Assembly (NCBI GenBank): GCA_027186245.1
Contig: CP114481.1
Location: 49,383,501 to 49,447,500, forward strand
Length of the DNA: 64,000 nt
Reading direction: 5' to 3'
From: Coriaria nepalensis
Taxonomy: Eukaryota; Streptophyta; Magnoliopsida; Cucurbitales; Coriariaceae
Part shown: piece after piece, positions 39,901-53,374 of the stretch
Numbering within the stretch: the first letter of the stretch is position 1
Layout of the letters: each line of letters begins with the position of its first letter
Translations under genes and position numbers: made by a program
The notes under the pieces: model-generated
Seen by the model: only the letters and a program-made list of their open reading frames with translations
Told to the model about the DNA's origin: nothing
The model's database searches: none

Positions 39901-40560
39901 ACAAAAACAAGTTTTGTGCATAACTTGGAAATGATCAATGCAATGAAAGTGCGCATTCGTTTAACTTTAAAATCATTTCAATGAGTCATTTCAAGTCAAT
40001 ATCTTATTTCAAAGCAAGTCGAACGAATTCTATTTTCGCACTTCAAACAAAAGTTTTGTGGATAACTTGCAAATGATCAATGCAAGGAATGTGTGCATTA
40101 GTTTAACCTTAAAATCATTTCAATGAGTCATTTCAAGTCAATATCTTATTTCAAAGCAAGTCGAACGAATTCTATTTTCGCACTTCAAACAAAAGTTTTG
40201 TGCATAACTTGCAAATGATCAATGCAAGGAAAGTGTGCATTCGTTTAACCTTAAAATCATTTCAATGAGTCATTTCAAGTCAATAACTTATTTCAAAGCA
40301 ATTCGAACGAATTCTATTTTTGCACTACAAACACAAGTTTTGTGCATAACTTAGAAATGATCAATGCCAGGAATGTGTGCATTAGTTTAACCTTAAAATC
40401 ATTTCAATGAGTCATTTCAAGTCAATATCTTATTTCCAAGCAAGGAGAACGAATTCTATTTTCGCACTTCGAACACAAGTTTTGTGCATAACTTGGAAAT
40501 GATCAATGCCAGGAATGTGTCCATTAGTTTAACCTTAAAATCATTTCAATGAGTCATTTC
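36901..40560 (+). repeat. Diverged A-type monomers, with a 13-monomer pair
   Basis: About 37.28-37.6 kb and about 39.12-39.45 kb share CACTACTAACAC (37341/39187), GAATCAGTC and CAATAACATATTTC at offset 1846 bp, 13 monomers. The rest of the block is a mosaic of A alleles with many private substitutions. No gene, no foreign sequence. Confidence 0.75.
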
Positions 40561-41530
40561 AAGTCAATATCTTATTTCAAAGCAAGTCGAACGAATTCTA
40601 TTTTCGCACTTCAAACAAAAGTTTTGTGCATAACTTGCAAATGATCAATGCAAGGAAAGTTTGCATTCGTTTAACCTTAAAATCATTTCAATGAGTCATT
40701 TCAAGTCAATATCTTATTTCAAAGCAAGTCGAACGAATTCTATTTTCGCACTTCAAACACAAGTTTTGTGCATAACTTGCAAATCATCAGTGCAAGGAAA
40801 GTGTGCATTCGTTTAACCTTAAAATCATTTCAATGAGTCATTTCAAGTCAATATCTTCTTTCAAAGCAAGTCGAACGAGTTCTATTTTTGCACTCCAAAC
40901 ACAAGTTTTATGCATAACTTGCAAATGATCAATGCAAGGAAAGTGTGCATTCGTTTAACCTTAAAATCATTTGAATGAGTCATTTCAAGTCAATAACTTA
41001 TTTCGAAGCAAGTTGAACGAATTCTATTTTTGCACTTCAAACACAAGTTTTGTGCACAACTTGGAAATGATCAATGCAAGGAATGTGTGCATTAGTTTAA
41101 CCTTAAAATTTTTTCAACGAGTCATTTCAAGTCAATAACATATTTCAAAGCAATTCGAACGAATTCTATTTTTGCACTTCAAACACAGGTTTTGTGCATA
41201 ACTTGGAAATGATATATGCAAGGAATGTGTGCATTAGTTTAACCTTAAAATCTTTTCAATGAGTCATTTCAAGTCAATATCTTATTTCAAAGCAAGTCGA
41301 ACAAATTCTATTTTCGCACTTCAAACAAAAGTTTTGTGCATAACTTGCAAATGATCAATGCAAGGAAAGTTTGCATTCGTTTAACCTTAAAATCATTTCA
41401 ATGAGTCATTTCAAGTCAATATATTATTTCAAAGCAAGTCGAACGAATTCTATTTTCGCACTTCAAACACAAGTTTTGTGCATAACTTGCAAATCATCAG
41501 TGCAAAGAAAGTGTGCATTAGTTTAACCTT
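40561..41530 (+). repeat. 5-monomer duplication (710 bp)
   Basis: The pair of alleles GGAAAGTTTGCATTCG followed by AAATCATCAGTGCAA occurs at about 40.65-40.79 kb and again at about 41.36-41.50 kb, offset 710 bp (5 monomers). Similarity is interrupted by substitutions, so it is older than the 29-monomer duplications. Confidence 0.7.
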
Positions 41531-43900
41531 AAAATCATTTTAATGAGTCATTTCAAGTCAATATCTTATTTCGAAGCAAGTCGAACGAATTCTATTTTCG
41601 CACTTCTAACACAAGTTTTGTGCATAACTTGCAAATGATCAATGCAAGGAAAGTGTGCATTCGTTTAACCTTAAAATCATTTCAATGAGTCATTTCAAGT
41701 CAATATCTTATTTCAAAGCAAGTCGAACGAATTCTATTTTCGCACTTCAAACACAAGTTTTTTGCATAACTTGCAAATGATCAATGCAAGGAAAGTGTGC
41801 ATTCGTTTAACCTTAAAATCATTTGAATGAGTCATTTCAAGTCAATAACTTATTTCAAAACAAGTCGAACGAATTCTATTTTGGCACTCCAGACACAAGT
41901 TTTGTGCATAACTTGCAAATGATCAAGGCAAGGAAAGTGTGCATTCGTTTAACCTTAAAATCATTTCAATGAGTCATTTCAAGTCAATAACTTATTTCAA
42001 AGCAATTCGAACGAATTCCATTTTTGCACTACAAACACAAGTTTTGTGCATAACTTGGAAATGATCAATGCAAGGAAAGTGTGCATTCGTTTAACCTTAA
42101 AATCATTTGAATGAGTCATTTCAAGTCAATAACTTATTTCAAAGCAATTCGAACGAATTCTATTTTTGCACTACAAACACAAGTTTTGTGGATAACTTGG
42201 AAATGATCAATGCAATGAAAGTGCGCATTAGTTTAACCTTAAAATCATTTTAATGAGTCATTTCAAGTCAATATCTTATTTCGAAGCAAGTCGAACGAAT
42301 TCTATTTTCGCACTTCAAACACAAGTTTTGTGCATAACTTGCAAATGATCAATGCAAGGAAAGTGTGCATTCGTTTAACCTTAAAATCATTTGAATGAGT
42401 CATTTCAAGTCAATAAATTATTTCAAAGCAAGTCGAACGAATTCTATTTTCGCACTTCAAACAAAAGTTTTGTGCATAACTTGGAAATGATCAATGCAAG
42501 GAAAGTGTGCATTCGTTTAACCTTAAAATCATTTGAATGAGTCATTTCAAGTCAATATATTATTTCAAAGCAAGTCGAACGAATTCTATTTTCGCACTCC
42601 AAACACAAGTTTTGTGGATAACTTGCAAATGATCAATGCAATGAAAGTGTGCATTCGTTTAACCTTAAAATCATTTCAATGAGTCATTTCAAGTCAATAT
42701 CTTATTTCGAAGCAAGTCGAACGAATTCTATTTTCGCATTTCAAACACAAGTTTTGTGCATAACTTGGAAATGATCGGTGCAAGGAAAGTGTGCATTCGT
42801 TTAACCTTAAAATCATTTCAATCAGTCAATTCAAGTCAATATCTTATTCCAAAGCAAGTCGAACGAATTCTATTTTCGCACTTCAAACACCACTTTTGTG
42901 CATAACTTGGAAATGATCAATGCAAGGAATGTGTGCATTCGTTTAACCATAAAATCATTTCAATGAGTCATTTCAAGTCAATATCTTATTTCAAAGCAAG
43001 TCGAACGAATTCTATTTTTGCACTTCAAACAAAAGTTTTGTGCATAACTTGCAAATGGTCAATGCAAGGAAAGTTTGCATTCGTTTAACCTCAAAATCAT
43101 TTGACTGACTCATTTCAAGTCAATAACTTATTTCAAAGCAAGTCGAACGAATTCTATTTTTGCACTTCAAACACAAGTTTTGTGCATAACTTGGAAATGA
43201 TCAACGCAAGGAATGTGTGCATTAGTTTAACCTTAAAATCTTTTCAAGGAGTCATTTCAAGTCAATATATTATTTCAAAGCAGTTCGAACGAATTCTATT
43301 TTCGCACTCCAAACACAAGTTTTGTGCATAACTTGCAAATGATCAATGCAAGGAAAGTGTGCATTCGTTTAACCTTAAAATCATTTGAATGAGTCATTTC
43401 AAGTCAATAAATTATTTCAAAGCAAGTCGAACGAATTCTATTTTCGCACTTCAAACAAAAGTTTTGTGCATAACTTGGAAATGATCAATGCAAGGAAAGT
43501 GTGCATTCGTTTAACCTTAAAATCATTTGAATGAGTCATTTCAAGTCAATAACTTATTTCAAAGCAAGTCGAACGAATTCTATTTTCGCACTTCAAACAA
43601 AAGTTTTGTGCATAACTTGGAAATGATCAATGCAAGGAAAGTGGGCATTCGTTTAACCTTAAAATCATTTGAATGAGTCATTTCAAGTCAATAACTTATT
43701 TCGAAGCAAGTCGAACGAATTCTATTTTTGCACTCCAAACACAAGTTTTGTGCATAACTTGCAAACGATCAGTTCAACGAAAGTGTGCATTCGTTTAACC
43801 TTAAAATCATTTCAATCGGTCATTTCAAGTCAATATCTTATTCCAAAGCAAGTCGAATGAATTCTATTTTCGCACTTCAAACAAAAGTTTTGTGCATAAC
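41531..43900 (+). repeat. Mixed A-type monomers
   Basis: About 17 monomers of varied A types, including several TTTGAATGAG / CAATAAATTATT copies and the CTTTTCAAGGAGTC type at about 43.2 kb seen at the left end of the window. I see no long exact duplication inside it. Confidence 0.7.
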
Positions 43901-46900
43901 TTGCACATGATCAATGCAAGGAAAGTGTGCATTCGTTTAACCTGAAAATCATTTGAATGACTCATTTCAAGTCAATAACTTATTTCGAAGCAAGTCGAAT
44001 GAATTCTATTTTCGGACTTCAAACACAAGTTTTGTGCATAACTTGGAAATGATCAATGCAAGGAATGTGTGCATTAGTTTAACCTTAAAATCTTTTCAAT
44101 GAGTCATTCCAAGTCAATAACTTATTTCGATGCAAGTCGAACGAATTCTATTTTTGCACTTCAAACACAAGTTTTGTGCATAACTTGGAAATGATCAATG
44201 CAAGGAATGTGTGCATTAGTTTAACCTTAAAATCTTTTCAATGAGTCATTTCAAGTCAATAACATATTTCGAAGCAATTCGAACGAAATCTATTTTTGCA
44301 CTACAAACACAAGTTTTGTGAATAACTGGGAAATGATCAATGCAAGGAATGTGTGCATTAGTTTAACCTTAAAATCTTTTCAATGAGTCATTTCAAGTCA
44401 CTATCTTATTTCAAAGCAAGTCGAACGAATTCTATTTTCGCACTCCAAACACAAGTTTTGTGCATAACTTGCAAATGATCAATGCAAGGAAAGTGTGCAT
44501 TCGTTTAACCTTAAAATCATTTGAATGAGTCATTTCAAGTCAATAACTTATTTCAAAGCAAGTCGAACGCATTCTATTTTTCCCCTACAAACACAATTTT
44601 TGTGCATAACTTGCAAATGATCAATGCAATGAAAGTGTGAATTCGTTTAACCTTAAAATCATTTCAATGAGTCATTTCAAGTCAATATCTTATTTCGAAG
44701 TAAGTCGAACGAATTCTATTTTCGCATTTCAAACACAAGTTTTGTGCATAACTTGCAAATGATCAGTGCAAGGAAAGTGTGCATTCGTTTAGCCTTAAAA
44801 TCATTTCAATCAGTCATTTCAAGTCAATATATTATTCCAAAGCAAGTCGAACGAATTCTATTTTCGCACTTCAAACAAAAGTTTTGTGCATAACTTGCAA
44901 ATGATCAATGCAAGGAAAGTGTGCATTCGTTTAACCTCAAAATCATTTGAATGACTCATTTCAAGTCAATAACTTATTTCAAAGCAAGTCGAACGAATTC
45001 TATTTTTGCACTTCAAACACAAGTTTTGTGCATAACTTGGAAATGATCAATGCAAGGAATGTGTGCATTAGTTTAACCTTAAAATCTTTTCAAGGAGTCA
45101 TTTCAAGTCAATATATTATTTCAAAGCAAGTCGAACGAATTCTATTTTCGCACTCCAAACACAAGTTTTGTGCATAACTTGCAAATGATCAATGCAAGGA
45201 AAGTGTGCATTCGTTTAACCTTAAAATCATTTGAATGAGTCATTTCAAGTCAATAACTTATTTCAAAGCAAGTCGAACGAATTCTATTTTCGCACTTCAA
45301 ACAAAAGTTTTGTGCATAACTTGGAAATGATCAATGCCAGGAAAGTGGGCATTCGTTTAACCTTAAAATCATTTGAATGAGTCATTTCAAGTCAATAACT
45401 TATTTCGAAGCAAGTCGAATGAATTCTATTTTTGCACTCCAAACACAAGTTTTGTGCATAACTTGCAAACGATCAGTTCAACGAAAGTGTGCATTCGTTT
45501 AACCTTAAAATCATTTCAATCAGTCATTTCAAGTCAATATCTTATTCCAAAGCAATTCGAACAAATTCTATTTTCGCACTTCAAACAAAAGTTTTGTGCA
45601 TAACTTGCAAATGATGAATGCAAGGAAAGTGTGCATTCGTTTAACCTTAAAATCATTTGAATGACTCATTTCAAGTCAATAACTTATTTCGAAGCAAGTC
45701 GAACGAATTCCATTTTTGCACTTCAAACACAAGTTTTGTGCATAACTTGGAAATGATCAATGCAAGGAATGTGTGCATTAGTTTAACCTTAAAATCTTTT
45801 CAATGAGTCATTTCAAGTCAATAACATATTTCAAAGCAATTCGAACGAATTCTATTTTTGCACTACAAACACAAGTTTTGTGAATAACTGGGAAATGATC
45901 AATGCAAGGAATGTGTGCATTAGTTTAACCTTAAAATCTTTTCAATGAGTCATTTCAAGTCAATATCTTATTTCAAAGCAAGTCGAACGAATTCTATTTT
46001 CGCACTCTAAACACAAGTTTTGTGCATAACTTGCAAATGATCAATGCAAGGAAAGTGTGCATTCGTTTAACCTTAAAATCATTTCAATCAGTCAATTCAA
46101 GTCAATATCTTATTCCAAAGCAAGTCGAACGAATTCTATTTTCGCACTTCAAACACCACTTTTGTGCATAACTTGGAAATGATCAATGCAAGGAAAGTGT
46201 GCATTCGTTTAACCTTAAAATCATTTGAATGAGTCATTTCAAGTCAATAACTTATTTCAAAGCAAGTCGAACGAATTCTATTTTTGCACTACAAACACAA
46301 TTTTTGTGCATAACTTGCAAATGATCAATGCAATGAAAGTGTGCATTCGTTTAACCTTAAAATCATTTCAATGAGTCATTTCAAGTCAATATCTTATTTC
46401 GAAGCAAGTCGAACGAATTCTATTTTCGCATTTCAAACACAAGTTTTGTGCATAAGTTGCAAATGATCAGTGCAAGGAAAGTGTGCATTCGTTTAACCTT
46501 AAAATCATTTCAATTAGTCATTTCAAGTCAATATATTATTCCAAAGCAAGTCGAACGAATTCTATTTTCGCACTTCAAACAAAAGTTTTGTGCATAACTT
46601 GCAAATGATCAATGCAAGGAAAGTGTGCATTCGTTTAACCTCAAAATCATTTGAATGACTCATTTCAAGTCAAGATATTATTTCAAAGCAAGTCGAACGA
46701 ATTCTATTTTCGCACTCAAAACATAAGTTTTGTGCATAACTTGCAAATGATCAATGCAAGGAAAGTGTGCATTCGTTTAACCTTAAAATCATTTGAATGA
46801 GTCATTTCAAGTCAATAACTTATTTCAAAGCAAGTCGAACGAATTCTATTTTCGCACTTCAAACAAAAGTTTTGTGCATAACTTGGAAATGATCAATGCA

Positions 46901-48500
46901 AGGAAAGTGGACATTCGTTTAACCTTAAAATCATTTGAATGAATCATTTCAAGTCAATAACTTATTTCGAAGCAAGTCGAACGAATTCTATTTTTGCACT
47001 CCAAACACAAGTTTTCTGCGTAACTTGCAAACGATCAGTTCAACGAAAGTGTGCATTCGTTTAACCTTAAAATCATTTCAATGAGTCATTTCAAGTCAAT
47101 ATCTTATTCCAAAGCAAGTCGAACGAATTCTATTTTCGCACTTCAAACAAAAGTTTTGTGCATAACTTGCAAATGATCAATGCAAGGAAAGTGTGCATTC
47201 GTTTAACCTGAAAATCATTTGAATGACTCATTTCAAGTCAATAACTTATTTCGAAGCAAGGCAAACGAATTCTATTTTTGCACTTCAAACACAAGTTTTG
47301 TGCATAACTTGGAAATGATCAATGCAAGGAATGTGTGCATTAGTTTAACCTTAAAATCTTTTCAATGAGTCATTTCAAGTCAATAACATATTTCAAAGCA
47401 ATTCGAACGAATTCTATTTTTGCACTACAAACACAAGTTTTGTGAATAACTGGGAAATGATCAATGCAAGGAATGTGTGCATTAGTTTAACCTTAAAATC
47501 TTTTCAATGAGTCATTTCAAGTCAATATCTTATTTCAAAGCAAGTCGAACGAATTCTATTTTCGCAGTCTAAACACAAGTTTTGTGCATAACTTGCAAAT
47601 GATCAATGCAAGGAAAGTGTGCATTGGTTTAACCTTAAACTCATTTGAATGAGTCATTTCAAGTCAATAACTTATTTCAAAGCAAGTCGAACGAATTCTA
47701 TTTTTGCACTACAAACACAATTTTTGTGCATAACTTGCAAATGATCAATGCAATGAAAGTGTGCATTCGTTTAACCTTAAAATCATTTCAATGAGTCATT
47801 TCAAGTCAATATCTTATTTCGAAGCAAGTCGAACGAATTCTATTTTCGCATTTCAAACACAAGTTTTGTGCATAACTTGCAAATGATCAGTGCAAGGAAA
47901 GTGTGCATTCGTTTAACCTTAAAATCATTTCAATCAGTCATTTCAAGTCAATATATTACTCCAAAGCAAGTCGAACGAATTCTATTTTCGCACTTCAAAC
48001 AAAAGTTTTGTGCATAACTTGCAAATGATCAATGCAAGGAAAGTGTGCATTCGTTTAACCTCAAAATCATTTGAATGACTCATTTCAAGTCAATATATTA
48101 TTTCAAAGCAAGTCGAACGAATTCTATTTTCGCACTTCAAACAAAAGTTTTGTGCATAACTTGGAAATGATCAATGCAAGGAAAGTGTGCATTCATTTAA
48201 CCATAAAATCATTTGAATGAGTCATTTCAAGTCAATAACTTATTTCAAAGCAAGTCGAACGAATTCTATTTTTGCACTCCAAACACAAGTTTTGTGCATA
48301 ACTTGCAAACGATCAGTTCAACGAAAGTGTGCATTCGTTCAACCTTAAAATCTTTTCAAGGAGTCATTTCAAGTCAATATATTATTTCATACCAAGTCGA
48401 ACGAATTCTATTTTTGTACTTCGAACACAGGTTTTGTGCATAACTTGCAAATGATCAATGAAAGGAAAGTGTGCATTCATTTAACCTTAAAATCATTTCA
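43901..48500 (+). repeat. 11-monomer higher-order repeat, about three copies (1562 bp)
   Basis: The rare AATAACTGGGAAATG allele recurs at 44321, 45883 and 47445, exactly 1562 bp apart (11 monomers). A second rare allele, AAACGATCAGTTCAACG, recurs at 43766, 45470, 47032 and 48310 (12, 11 and 9 monomers apart). The order of other alleles is largely kept, including CAATAACATATTTC with GCAATTCG and CGCATTTC. One copy therefore has an extra monomer and the last is shortened. Substitutions between copies show it is older than the 18.8-27.1 kb duplication. Confidence 0.85.
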
Positions 48501-49660
48501 ATGAGTCATTTCAAGTAAATATCTTATTTCGAAGCAAGTCGAACGAATTCTATTTTCGCACTTCAAACAAAAGTTTTGTGCATAACTTGGAAATGATCAA
48601 TGCAAGGAAAGTGTGCATTCGTTTAACCTTAAAATCATTTGAATGAGTCATTTCAAGTCAATAACTTATTTCAAAGCAAGTCGAACGAATTCTATTTTGG
48701 CACTCCAAACACAAGTTTTGTGCATAACTTGCAAATGATCAATGCAAGGAATGTGTGCATTAGTTTAACCTTAAAATCTTTTCAAGGAGTCATTTCAAGT
48801 CTATATATTATTTCAAAGCAAGTCGAACGAATTCTATTTTCGCACTCCGAACACAAGTTTTGTGCATGACTTGCAAATGATCAGTGCAAGGAAAGTGTGC
48901 ATTCGTTTAACCTTAAAATCATTTGAATGAGTCATTTTAAGTCAATAACTTATTTCAAAGCAACTCGAACGAATTCTATTTTTGCACTACAAACACAATT
49001 TTTGTGCATAACTTGCAAATGATCAATGCAATGAAAGTGTGCCTTCGTTTAACCTTAAAATCATTTCAATGAGGCATTTCAAGTCAATATCTTATTTTGA
49101 ACCAAGTCGAACGAATTCTATATTCGCACTTCAAACACAAGTTTTGTGCATAACTTGGAAATGATCAATGCAAGGAATGTGTGCATTAGTTTAACCTTAA
49201 AATCATTTTAATGAGTCATTTCAAGTCAATATCTTATTTCAAAGCAAGTCGAACGAATTCTATTTTTGCACTACAAACACAATTTTTGTGCATAACTTGC
49301 AAATGATCAATGCAATGAAAGTGTGCATTCGTTTAACCTTAAAATCATTTCAATGAGGCATTTCAAGTCAATATCTTATTTCAAAGCAAGTCGAACGAAT
49401 TCTATTTTCGCACTTCAAACACAAGTTTTGTGCATAACTTGGAAATGATCAATGCCAGGAATGTGTGCATTCGTTTAACCTTAAAATAATTTCAATGAGT
49501 CATTTCAAGTCAATATCTTATTTCAAAGCAAGTCGAATGAATTCTATTTTCGCCCTTCAAACAAAAGTTTTCTGCATAACTTGCAAATGATCAATGCAAG
49601 GAATGTGTGCGTTCGTTTAACCTTAAAATCATTTCAATGAGTCATTTCAAGTCAATATCT
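48501..49660 (+). repeat. Mixed A-type monomers
   Basis: About eight monomers. CTTATTTTGAACCAAG at about 49091 recurs at about 52927 (27 monomers plus the 2 inserted bases that lie between), linking this block to the strip just before the subfamily B boundary. Confidence 0.7.
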
Positions 49661-50300
49661 TATTTCAAAGCAAGTTGAAGGAATTCTATTTTCGCACTTC
49701 AAACACAAGTTTTGTGCATAACTTGCAAATGATCAGTGCAAGGAAAGTGTGCATTCGTTTAACCTTAAAATCATTTCAATGAGTCATTTCAAGTCAATAT
49801 CTTATTTCAAAGCAAGTCGAACGAATTCTATTTTTGCACTCCAAACACAAGTTTTGTGCACAACTTGCAAATGATCAGTGCAAGGAAAGTGTGCATTCGT
49901 TTAACCTTAAAATCATTTGAATGACTTATTTCAAGTCAATAACTTATTTCAAAGCAAGTCGAAGGAATTCTATTTTTGCGCTCCAAACACAAGTTTGGTG
50001 CATAACTTACAAATGATCAGTGCAAGGAAAGTCTGCATTCGTTTAACCTTAAAATCATTTCAATCAGTCATTTCAAGTAAATATCTTATTCCAAAGCAAG
50101 TCGAACGAATTCTATTTTCGCACTTCAAACAAAAGTTTTGTGCATAACTTGCAAATGATCAATGCAAGGAAAGTGTGCATTCGTTTAACCTTCAAAATCA
50201 TTTGAATGACTCATTTCAAGTCAATAACTTATTTCAAAGCAAGTCGAACGAATTCGATTTTCGCTCTTCAAACACAAGTTTTGTGCATAACTTGGAAACG
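49661..50300 (+). repeat. Segment duplicated at about 52.22-52.86 kb (18 monomers)
   Basis: Shares CAAGTTGAAGGAATTC (about 49671/52228) and a 1-bp insertion giving CCTTCAAAATC (50193/52750) with about 52.22-52.86 kb. The offset is 2557 bp, 18 monomers plus the inserted base. The shared insertion proves common descent. Substitutions separate the two. Confidence 0.8.
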
Positions 50301-50499
50301 ATCAATGCAAGGAATGTGTGCATTAGTTTAACCTTAAAATCATTTCAATGACTCATTTCAAGTCAATATCTTATTTCAAAGCAAGTCGAACGAATTCTAT
50401 TTTTGCACTCCAAACACAAGTTTTGTGCATAACTTGCAAAAGATTAGTGCAAGGAAAGTGTGCATTCGTTTAACCTTAAAATCATTTCAATGAGTCATT

Positions 50500-51398
50500 T
50501 CAAGTCAATATCTTATTTCAAAGCAAGTCGAACGAATTCTATTTTCGCATTTCAAACACAAGTTTTGTGCATAACTTGCAAATGATCAGTGCAAGGAAAG
50601 TGTGCATTCGTTTAACCTTAAAATCATTTTAATCAGTCAATTCAAGTCAATATCTTATTCCAAAGCAAGCCGAACGAATTCTATTTTTGCACTACAAAGT
50701 CAAGTTTTGTGCATAACTTGCAAATGATCAATGCAAGGAAAGTGTGCATTCGTTTAACCTTAAAATCATTTCAATCAGTCATTTCAAGCAAATATCTTAT
50801 TCCAAAGCAAGTCGAACGAATTCTATTTTCGCACTTCAAACACAATTTTTGTGCATAACTTAGAAATGATCAATGCCAGGAATGTGTGCATTAGTTTAAC
50901 CTTAAAATCATTTCAATGAGTCAATTCAAGTCAATATCTTATTTCAAAGCAAGTCGAACGAATTCTATTTTCGCATTTCAAACACAAGTTTTGGGCATAA
51001 CTTGCAAATGATCAGTGCAAGGAAAGTGTGCATTCGTTTAACCTTAAAATCATTTCAATCAGTCAATTCAAGTCAATATCTTATTCCAAAGCAAGCCGAA
51101 CGAATTCTATTTTTGCACTACAAAGTCAAGTTTTGTGCATAACTTGCAAATGATCAATGCAAGGAAAGTGTGCATTCGTTTAACCTTAAAATCATTTCAA
51201 TCAGTCATTTCAAGCAAATATCTTATTCCAAAGCAAGTCGAACGAATTCTATTATCGCACTTCAAACACAATTTTTGTGCATAACTTAGAAATGATCAAT
51301 GCCAGGAATGTGTGCATTAGTTTAACCTTAAAATCATTTCAATGAGTCAATTCAAGTCAATATCTTATTTCAAAGCAAGTCGAACGAATTCTATTTTC
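50500..51398 (+). repeat. Trimer tandem duplication (426 bp)
   Basis: Three monomers carrying CACTACAAAGTCAAG (50691/51117), CATTTCAAGCAAATATC and ATAACTTAGAAATG are repeated directly at offset 426 bp. The second copy has a few changes (GGGCATAAC, CTATTATCGC). Similarity ends at about 50973/51399. Confidence 0.85.
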
Positions 51399-53065
51399 GC
51401 ACTTCAAACACAAGTTTTGTGCATAACTTGCAAATGATCAATGCAAGGAATGTGTGCATTCGTTTAACCTTAAAATCATTTCAATGACTCATTTCAAGTC
51501 AATAAATTATTTCAAAGCAAGTCGAACGAATTCTATTTTGGCACTTCAAACAAAAGTTTTGTGCATAACTTGCAAATGATCAATGCAAGGAAAGTGTGCA
51601 TTCGTTTAACCTAAAAATCATTTGAATGACTCATTTCAAGTCAATAACTTATTTCAAAGCAAGTCGAACGCATTCTATTTTGGCACTTCAAACACAAGTT
51701 TTGTGCATAACTTGGAAATGATCAATGCAAGGAATGTGTGCATTAGTTTAACCTTAAAATCTTTTCAAGGAGTCATTTCAAGTCAATATATTATTTGAAC
51801 GCAAGTCGAACGAATTCTATTTTCGCACTCTAAACACAAGTTTTGTGCATAACTTGCAAATGATCAATGCACGGAAAGTGTGCATTCGTTTAACCTTAAA
51901 ATCATTTGAATGAGTCATTTCAAGTCAATAACTTATTTCAAAGCAAGTCGAACGAATTCTATTTTTGCACTACAAACACAATTTTTGTGCATAACTTGCA
52001 AATGATCAATGCAATGAAAGATTGCATTCGTTTAACCTTAAAATCATTTCAATGAGGCATTTCAAGTCAATATCTTATTTCAAAGCAAGTCGAACGAATT
52101 CTATTTTTTCACTTCAAACACAAGTTTTGTGCATAACTTGGAAATGATCAATGCCAGGAATGTGTGCATTAGTTTAACCTTAAAATCATTTCAATGAGTC
52201 ATTTCAAGTCAATATCTTATTTCAAAGCAAGTTGAAGGAATTCTATTTTCGCACTTCAAACACAAGTTTTGTGCATAACTTGCAAATGATCAGTGCAAGG
52301 AAAGTGTGCATTCGTTTAACCTTAAAATCATTTCAATGAGTCATTTCAAGTCAATATCTTATTTCAAAGCAAGTCGAACGAATTCTATTTTTGCACTCCA
52401 AACACAAGTTTTGTGCATAACTTGCAAATGATCAGTGCAAGGAAAGTGTGCATTCGTTTAACCTTAAAATCATTTCAATGAGTCATTTCAAGTCAATAAC
52501 TTATTTCAAAGCAAGTCGAACGAATTCTATTTTTGCACTCCAAACACAAGTTTTGTGCATAACTTGCAAATGATCAGTGCAAGGAAAGTGTGCCTTCGTT
52601 TAAGCTTAAAATAATTTCAATCAGTCATTTCAAGTAAATATCTTATTCCAAAGCAAGTCGAACGAATTCTATTTTCGCACTTCAAACAAAAGTTTTGTGC
52701 ATAACTTGCAAATGATCAATGCAAGGAAAGTGTGCATTCGTTTAACCTTCAAAATCATTTGAATGACTCATTTCAAGTCAGTAACTTATTTCAAAGCAAG
52801 TCGAACGAATTCTATTTTCGCTCTTCAAACACAAGTTTTGTGCATAACTTGGAAATGATCAATGACAGGAATGTGTGCATTAGTTTAACCTTAAAATCAT
52901 TTCAATGAGGCATTTCAAGTCAATATCTTATTTTGAACCAAGTCGAACGAATTCTATATTCGCACTTCAAACACAAGTTTTGTGCATAACTTGGAAATGA
53001 TCAATGCAAGGAATGTGTGCATTAGTTTAACCTTAAAATCATTTTAATGAGTCATTTCAAGTCAA
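51399..53065 (+). repeat. A-type monomers up to the subfamily boundary
   Basis: About 12 monomers of A type, including the second copy of the 49.66-50.30 kb segment (about 52.22-52.86 kb). The last A allele set (TATTCGC, AATGTGTGCATTAG, ATTTTAATGAG) ends at about 53060. Confidence 0.8.
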
Positions 53066-53223
53066 TAACTTATTTCAAAGCAATACGAACGAATTCCAGT
53101 TTTGCACTACAGGCACAACTTTTGTGCATAACTTGCAAATGATCATTGCAAGGAAAGTGTGCATTCGTTTAACCTTAAAATCATTTCAATGAGTCATTTC
53201 AAGTCAATAACTTATTTCAAAGC

Positions 53224-53237
53224 AATTCGAACGAATT
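53224..53237. other. Near-palindrome over the EcoRI site (AATTCG / CGAATT)
   Basis: Monomers that carry GCAATTCG instead of GCAAGTCG have 6-bp arms AATTCG and CGAATT separated by only AA, overlapping the EcoRI site and creating a TTCGAA site. This example lies in a B-region monomer. The same allele is scattered through A, for example near 3393, 22271, 39166 and 45838. Confidence 0.6.
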
Positions 53238-53374
53238 CTATTTTTGCACTACAAACACAACTTTTGTGCATAACTTGCAAATGATCATTGCAAGGAAAGT
53301 GTGCATTCATTTAACCTTAAAACCATTTCAATGAGTCATTTCAAGTCAATAACTTATTTCAAAGCAAGTCGAAC

